From positions 1 through 59,439 of the forward strand of contig NZ_JAMYWQ010000030.1 of assembly GCF_024160145.1 (NCBI RefSeq): 59,439 bases of DNA, written 5' to 3'. The notes under the pieces are model-generated. The model ran no database searches and was not told the DNA's origin. It saw only the letters and a program-made list of their open reading frames with translations. Source of the DNA: Serratia nevei. GTDB lineage: Bacteria; Pseudomonadota; Gammaproteobacteria; Enterobacterales; Enterobacteriaceae. The position numbers and the translations under genes are program-made. Below are positions 55,105 through 59,439 of this stretch, piece by piece; positions within the stretch are counted from its first letter, which is position 1; every line of letters starts with the position of its first letter.

Positions 55105-56106
55105 ATGAACAAACACCCCAAATTGACCGAGGCCGACGTTACGCCGGAGAGCGTGTTCCACCAGCGGCGCAAGGTGCTGCAGGCGCTCGGCATCACCGCC
55201 GCTACGCTGGCGCTGCCTAACGGCGCACGGGCGGACCTGCTGTCGTGGTTCAAGGGTAACGATCGCCCCAAGGCGCCGCCGGGCAAAGCGCTGGCATTCA
55301 GCAAACCGGCCGCCTGGCAGGCCCTGCTGGCGATGACGCCGGAAGACAAGGTCACCGGCTACAACAACTTCTATGAGTTCGGCCTCGACAAAGCCGATCC
55401 GGCCGCCAACGCCGGCGGGCTGAAAACCGAAGGCTGGAAAGTGCGCATCGACGGCGAAGTGGCGAAGCCGATAACGCTGGATATCGACGATCTGATGAAG
55501 CGTTTCCCGCTGGAACAGCGCATTTACCGCATGCGTTGCGTCGAGGCCTGGTCGATGGTGGTACCGTGGATCGGTTTCGAGCTGGGCAAGCTTCTCAAGT
55601 TGGCCGAGCCGAACAGCAACGCGCGCTACGTGGCCTTCCAGACGCTGTACGATCCGGAGCAGATGCCCGGCCAGAAAGATCGCTTTATCGGCGGTGGCCT
55701 GAAATACCCCTACGTCGAAGGGCTGCGGCTGGACGAGGCGATGCATCCGCTGGCGCTGCTGACCGTCGGCGTGTACGGCAAAACCCTGCCGCCGCAAAAC
55801 GGCGCGCCGCTGCGGCTGATCACACCGTGGAAATACGGCTTTAAAGGCATCAAATCGATCGTGCATATCCGTTTGGTACGCGATCAGCCGCCGACCACCT
55901 GGAACCAATCCGCGCCGAACGAGTACGGTTTTTACGCCAACGTGAACCCGCACGTCGATCATCCGCGCTGGTCGCAGGCCACCGAGCGTTTCATCGGCTC
56001 CGGCGGTATCCTCGACGTCAAACGCCAACCGACGCTGCTGTTCAACGGCTATGCCGACCAGGTGGCGTCGCTGTATCGCGGCATGGATCTGCGGGAGAAT
56101 TTTTAA
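55105..56106 (+). CDS. msrP: MsrP (YedY), periplasmic methionine sulfoxide reductase catalytic subunit
   Basis: A 333-residue molybdopterin enzyme that repairs oxidised methionines in periplasmic proteins. The N-terminus carries a Tat signal with the twin Arg at 21-22 ([10 protein letters not shown]) and cleavage near residue 43 (GARA-DL). The molybdenum-binding Cys is C145 in [16 protein letters not shown] is at 55093. It is directly followed by msrQ without intergenic bases, its haem-containing membrane partner. Confidence 0.95.
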   Translation: MNKHPKLTEADVTPESVFHQRRKVLQALGITAATLALPNGARADLLSWFKGNDRPKAPPGKALAFSKPAAWQALLAMTPEDKVTGYNNFYEFGLDKADPAANAGGLKTEGWKVRIDGEVAKPITLDIDDLMKRFPLEQRIYRMRCVEAWSMVVPWIGFELGKLLKLAEPNSNARYVAFQTLYDPEQMPGQKDRFIGGGLKYPYVEGLRLDEAMHPLALLTVGVYGKTLPPQNGAPLRLITPWKYGFKGIKSIVHIRLVRDQPPTTWNQSAPNEYGFYANVNPHVDHPRWSQATERFIGSGGILDVKRQPTLLFNGYADQVASLYRGMDLRENF

Positions 56107-56706
56107 GTGCGCCTGACGCCCGTTCATATCAAATGGCTGAAAGCCGCCCTGCATCTGGCGGCGTTCTTGCCCTTTCTCTGGCTGGTGCTGGCGGTGGATC
56201 AAGGCTGGTTCAGCGCCGATCCGTCCAAGGACATCCAGCATTTTACCGGCAGGATGACGCTGAAACTGCTGCTGGCCACGCTGGCTATCGCCCCGCTGGC
56301 GCGCTACGCCCGCCAGCCGCTGTTGATCCGCTGCCGCCGTCTGGTGGGGCTGTGGTGTTTTGCCTGGGGTACGCTGCACCTGATAAGCTACTCCACGCTG
56401 GAACTGGGGCTGAGCAACCTCGGCCTGTTGGGCAGCGAGCTGGTGAACCGGCCTTATCTGACGCTCGGCATCCTCACCTGGCTGATTCTGCTGGCGCTGG
56501 CGGCCACCTCGACGCTGTGGGCGATGCGCAAGCTGGGTGCCAAATGGCAAACTTTGCATAACTTCGTTTATCTGGCGGCGATCCTCGCCCCCATCCACTA
56601 TCTGTGGTCGGTCAAAACGTTTTCTCCCCAGCCGTTCATCTACGCGCTGCTGGCGGTGGCGCTGTTGGGCCTGCGTTACAAGAAATTCCGCGCCTGGTGG
56701 CGCTGA
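56107..56706 (+). CDS. msrQ: MsrQ (YedZ), haem-binding membrane subunit of MsrPQ
   Basis: A 199-residue ferric-reductase-like b-type haem membrane protein with six helices that passes quinone electrons to MsrP. Haem-ligand His residues are seen in [20 protein letters not shown] and PIHYLWSV. The start is GTG at 56107, immediately after the msrP stop. No downstream gene follows for 250 bases; a -10-like TATAAT at 56844 lies in that gap, upstream of aroQ. Confidence 0.94.
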   Translation: MRLTPVHIKWLKAALHLAAFLPFLWLVLAVDQGWFSADPSKDIQHFTGRMTLKLLLATLAIAPLARYARQPLLIRCRRLVGLWCFAWGTLHLISYSTLELGLSNLGLLGSELVNRPYLTLGILTWLILLALAATSTLWAMRKLGAKWQTLHNFVYLAAILAPIHYLWSVKTFSPQPFIYALLAVALLGLRYKKFRAWWR

Positions 56707-56960
56707 GTCGCACGCCGCCGGCGGGAACTTTTTCTGTGTTCCAGCGCTCATATTCCTGTCACGGACCCCCAGGTTCGTCGATTTGGGGTTGAATATCTTC
56801 GCTGATAAGACCAGTATTTAGCTGCGAATTGCTACGATATCGTTATAATGCCCGACCTTGTTTCTGTTCTCAGGGTGAATTTGCCCCTTAACAGGTGACA
56901 AATCGGTAACATCGGGTTATTTTCTACGATGATGGTTTTATTGCCGGAGATACCAGCACA

Positions 56961-57413
56961 ATGGCGGATAAGTTTCACATTTTGCTTCTGAACGGCCCCA
57001 ATCTCAATCTGCTGGGGACGCGTGAGCCGGAGAAGTACGGCAGCACGACGCTGACAGAGATTGTTAACGGATTGGAAAACCAGGCATCCGCATTGGATAT
57101 TACCCTGAGCCATCTGCAATCCAACGCCGAGCATCAACTGATCGATCGCATCCATCAGGCGCGCGGCAACACCGATTTCATTCTGATAAACCCGGCGGCG
57201 TTCACGCACACCAGCGTGGCGCTACGCGATGCGTTGCTGGCGGTACAGATCCCGTTCATCGAGATCCACCTGTCCAACGTGCACGCTCGCGAGCCTTTCC
57301 GCCATCACTCTTATCTCTCGGACGTAGCGGTAGGCGTGATTTGCGGCCTCGGTGCGGATGGCTACGCTTTCGCTTTACAGGCAGCGGTTAACCGTCTGTC
57401 GAAAACCCACTAA
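56961..57413 (+). CDS. aroQ: AroQ, type II 3-dehydroquinate dehydratase
   Basis: A 150-residue dodecameric enzyme of the shikimate pathway, dehydrating 3-dehydroquinate to 3-dehydroshikimate. Type II motifs are clear: [17 protein letters not shown] with the catalytic Tyr at Y26, [11 protein letters not shown], and [18 protein letters not shown]. coli K-12 uses the unrelated AroD, so this is a lineage marker shared with Serratia and Yersinia. It precedes accB by 32 bases; accBC may be partly transcribed from upstream of it. Confidence 0.95.
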   Translation: MADKFHILLLNGPNLNLLGTREPEKYGSTTLTEIVNGLENQASALDITLSHLQSNAEHQLIDRIHQARGNTDFILINPAAFTHTSVALRDALLAVQIPFIEIHLSNVHAREPFRHHSYLSDVAVGVICGLGADGYAFALQAAVNRLSKTH

Positions 57414-57445
57414 TTGCTCCACAAAAAGAGTACGGAATCACACTC

Positions 57446-57910
57446 ATGGATATTCGTAAAATCAAGAAACTGATCGAACTGGTTGAAGAGTCAGGCATTT
57501 CTGAACTGGAAATTTCTGAAGGCGAAGAATCGGTTCGCATCAGCCGTGCCGCACCGGCGCAGGCTTACCCCGTCATGCAGCAGGCATACGCGATGCCGGC
57601 GCAGCAGCCTGCCCTGGCGACTGCCGTTGCCAGCGCTCCTGCGGCAGAAACCCCTGCGGCACCGGCGGCCATGAGTGGCCATGTCGTTCGTTCTCCAATG
57701 GTAGGCACCTTCTACCGCACCCCAAGCCCGGACGCGAAAGCCTTCGTGGAAGTGGGCCAGAAAGTGAACGCCGGCGATACCCTGTGCATCGTTGAAGCCA
57801 TGAAAATGATGAACCAGATCGAAGCGGACAAGTCCGGCGTCGTGAAAGCCATCCTGGTGGAAAACGGCCAGCCGGTCGAATATGACGAGCCGCTGGTCGT
57901 CATCGAATAA
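57446..57910 (+). CDS. accB: AccB, biotin carboxyl carrier protein
   Basis: A 154-residue subunit of acetyl-CoA carboxylase. It has a short N-terminal dimerisation part (1-35), an Ala/Pro-rich flexible linker (about 38-78) and the biotinyl domain (about 78-154) with the biotinylated Lys K120 in VEAMKMMN. Twelve bases separate it from accC. In E. coli AccB autoregulates this operon. Confidence 0.96.
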   Translation: MDIRKIKKLIELVEESGISELEISEGEESVRISRAAPAQAYPVMQQAYAMPAQQPALATAVASAPAAETPAAPAAMSGHVVRSPMVGTFYRTPSPDAKAFVEVGQKVNAGDTLCIVEAMKMMNQIEADKSGVVKAILVENGQPVEYDEPLVVIE

Positions 57911-57922
57911 CGAGGCGCCCCC

Positions 57923-59272
57923 ATGCTTGATAAAATTGTTATCGCCAACCGCGGCGAGATCGCGCTTCGCATCCTGCGTGCCTGTAAAGAACTGGGCATC
58001 AAGACCGTTGCGGTTCACTCCGCAGCCGACCGCGATCTGAAACACGTGCTGCTGGCCGACGAGACCGTCTGCATCGGTCCTGCGCCATCGGTAAAAAGCT
58101 ACCTGAACATCCCGGCCATCATCTCGGCGGCAGAAATTACCGGCGCGGTGGCGATCCACCCGGGCTACGGCTTCCTGTCCGAGAACGCCGACTTCGCCGA
58201 GCAGGTTGAACGCTCCGGCTTCATCTTCATCGGCCCGAGAGCCGAAACCATCCGCCTGATGGGCGACAAGGTTTCCGCGATCAATGCCATGAAGAAAGCC
58301 GGCGTACCGTGCGTACCAGGCTCCGACGGCCCGCTGACCGATGACATGGATAAAAACCGTGCCTTCGCCAAGCGCATCGGCTATCCGGTGATCATCAAGG
58401 CGTCCGGCGGCGGCGGCGGCCGCGGCATGCGCGTCGTGCGCAGCGACAAAGACCTTGAGCAATCCATCAACATGACGAAAGCGGAAGCCAAAGCGGCTTT
58501 CAACAACGACATGGTATATATGGAAAAATACCTGGAGAATCCGCGCCACATCGAGATTCAGGTATTGGCTGACGGCCAGGGCAACGCCATCTATCTGGCC
58601 GAGCGCGACTGCTCCATGCAGCGTCGCCACCAGAAAGTGGTTGAAGAAGCACCGGCACCGGGCATCACCAGCGAAATGCGCCGTTACATCGGCGAACGCT
58701 GCTCGAAAGCCTGCGTAGAAATTGGCTACCGCGGTGCGGGCACCTTCGAGTTCCTGTATGAAAACGGCGAGTTCTATTTCATCGAAATGAACACCCGTAT
58801 TCAGGTAGAGCACCCGGTTACCGAAATGATCACCGGCGTGGATCTGATCAAAGAGCAGCTGCGCATCGCTGCCGGTCAGCCGCTGTCGATCAAACAGGAA
58901 GAAGTGAAGATCCACGGCCACGCGGTAGAATGCCGTATCAACGCCGAAGATCCGAACACCTTCCTGCCGAGCCCGGGCAAGATCACCCGCTTCCACGCGC
59001 CAGGCGGTTTCGGCGTGCGTTGGGAGTCTCATATTTACGCCGGTTATACCGTACCGCCGTACTATGACTCCATGATCGGCAAACTGATCACCTTCGGCGA
59101 AAACCGTGACGTGGCGATTGCCCGCATGAAAAACGCCCTGGCTGAACTGATCATCGACGGCATCAAAACCAACGTTGAGCTGCAGCAGAAGATCATGAAC
59201 GACGAAAACTTCCAGCACGGTGGCACCAACATCCACTATCTGGAGAAGAAGCTGGGCCTGCAGGAAACCTAA
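57923..59272 (+). CDS. accC: AccC, biotin carboxylase subunit of acetyl-CoA carboxylase
   Basis: A 449-residue ATP-grasp enzyme that carboxylates the biotin on AccB, the first step of fatty acid synthesis. It has an N-terminal domain ([20 protein letters not shown]), the ATP-grasp Gly-rich loop [13 protein letters not shown] (about 158-170) and catalytic segments [14 protein letters not shown] and [11 protein letters not shown]. Length equals E. coli AccC. It ends the accBC operon here. Confidence 0.97.
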   Translation: MLDKIVIANRGEIALRILRACKELGIKTVAVHSAADRDLKHVLLADETVCIGPAPSVKSYLNIPAIISAAEITGAVAIHPGYGFLSENADFAEQVERSGFIFIGPRAETIRLMGDKVSAINAMKKAGVPCVPGSDGPLTDDMDKNRAFAKRIGYPVIIKASGGGGGRGMRVVRSDKDLEQSINMTKAEAKAAFNNDMVYMEKYLENPRHIEIQVLADGQGNAIYLAERDCSMQRRHQKVVEEAPAPGITSEMRRYIGERCSKACVEIGYRGAGTFEFLYENGEFYFIEMNTRIQVEHPVTEMITGVDLIKEQLRIAAGQPLSIKQEEVKIHGHAVECRINAEDPNTFLPSPGKITRFHAPGGFGVRWESHIYAGYTVPPYYDSMIGKLITFGENRDVAIARMKNALAELIIDGIKTNVELQQKIMNDENFQHGGTNIHYLEKKLGLQET

Positions 59273-59375
59273 GGCAGGCACGCAGCATCGTCTGACGAAA
59301 GGCCGGTTAATCACCTAATGCCGTTCACTTAAGCCTCACGTGACTTATAGCTGAATGGATATTTAGGCGGAACAT

Positions 59376-59414
59376 AAAGCACCGAACGATCATATCTTCG
59401 GTGCTTTCTTTTTT
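59376..59414 (+). terminator. Strong intrinsic terminator after accC
   Basis: AAAGCACCGAA (59376-59386) and TTCGGTGCTTT (59397-59407) pair perfectly with a 10-base loop, followed by CTTTTTT. It lies about 100 bases after accC and closes the accBC transcript before the usual yhdT-panF genes, which are beyond the window. Confidence 0.9.
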
Positions 59415-59439
59415 CCGGCAGAATGAAGGCCTTTACGTT

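Noticed and set aside
55099-56751. 550-codon minus-strand open frame across msrPQ
   Set aside because: Antisense shadow, rich in Gln/Arg/His, with msrP and msrQ clearly real on the other strand.
57491-59314. 607-codon minus-strand open frame across accB and accC
   Set aside because: Antisense shadow of highly conserved accBC; no recognisable protein.

Overview
The window reads as chromosomal DNA of an enterobacterium, most likely a Serratia of the marcescens group. This rests on uniformly GC-rich coding sequence, enterobacterial synteny (mla-yrbG-kdsDC-lptCAB-rpoN-hpf-ptsN-rapZ-npr; tldD-yhdP-rng-yhdE-mreDCB-csrD-acuI-msrPQ-aroQ-accBC; aaeXAB/aaeR) and protein matches recalled from E. coli relatives. 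The genus is an inference. No rRNA, tRNA, insertion sequence, prophage or CRISPR array was seen.

Region 1 (183-11621) is envelope and nitrogen-PTS housekeeping. The leftward mlaFEDCB operon (phospholipid transport) diverges from yrbG-kdsD-kdsC-lptC-lptA-lptB-rpoN-hpf-ptsN-rapZ-npr (Kdo synthesis, LPS export, sigma-54, ribosome hibernation, nitrogen PTS). Region 2 (11862-12648) is a higBA toxin-antitoxin module with its own promoter.

Region 3 (12653-21547) is the main accessory block. It is a leftward cassette matching the conserved but poorly characterised EF_0829-EF_0839/AHA_3910-type cluster. In transcription order it encodes a stand-alone PRD protein, a glycine-rich SFCGS protein, DUF4312, DUF4311 and DUF4310 proteins, an amidohydrolase, a DgaE-like PLP ammonia lyase and a KDGP aldolase, followed by an exported lactonase-fold protein and a large PRD/EIIB/EIIA regulator. 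I interpret it as uptake plus breakdown of an (acylated) amino-sugar acid, probably through a PTS-like transporter of unrecognised type. It is the best candidate here for an undescribed system.

Region 4 (21971-30870) mixes core and accessory genes: rnk; a tightly overlapped FAD-protein/formyltransferase/TSUP-permease operon divergent from an AraC regulator; cybC and pmbA; a second HigB/HigA-type toxin-antitoxin pair lying between pmbA and darP; and a barstar/secreted barnase pair. Region 5 (31151-36097) is the aaeXAB aromatic-acid efflux operon with divergent aaeR, then a zinc-ribbon/membrane-protein pair behind a MerR-type promoter.

Region 6 (36305-39598) holds a nucleoside hydrolase, a 670-base AT-rich gap and a PglL-type oligosaccharyltransferase/Wzy-like gene. 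Region 7 (39591-59272) is conserved: cdh, tldD, a nitrilase-family amidase, yhdP, rng, yhdE, mreDCB and csrD on the minus strand, then acuI, msrPQ, aroQ and accBC on the plus strand, closed by a strong terminator. Coordinates were derived from reading frames. Start choices use ribosome-binding sites and remembered homologue lengths. No database search was possible.
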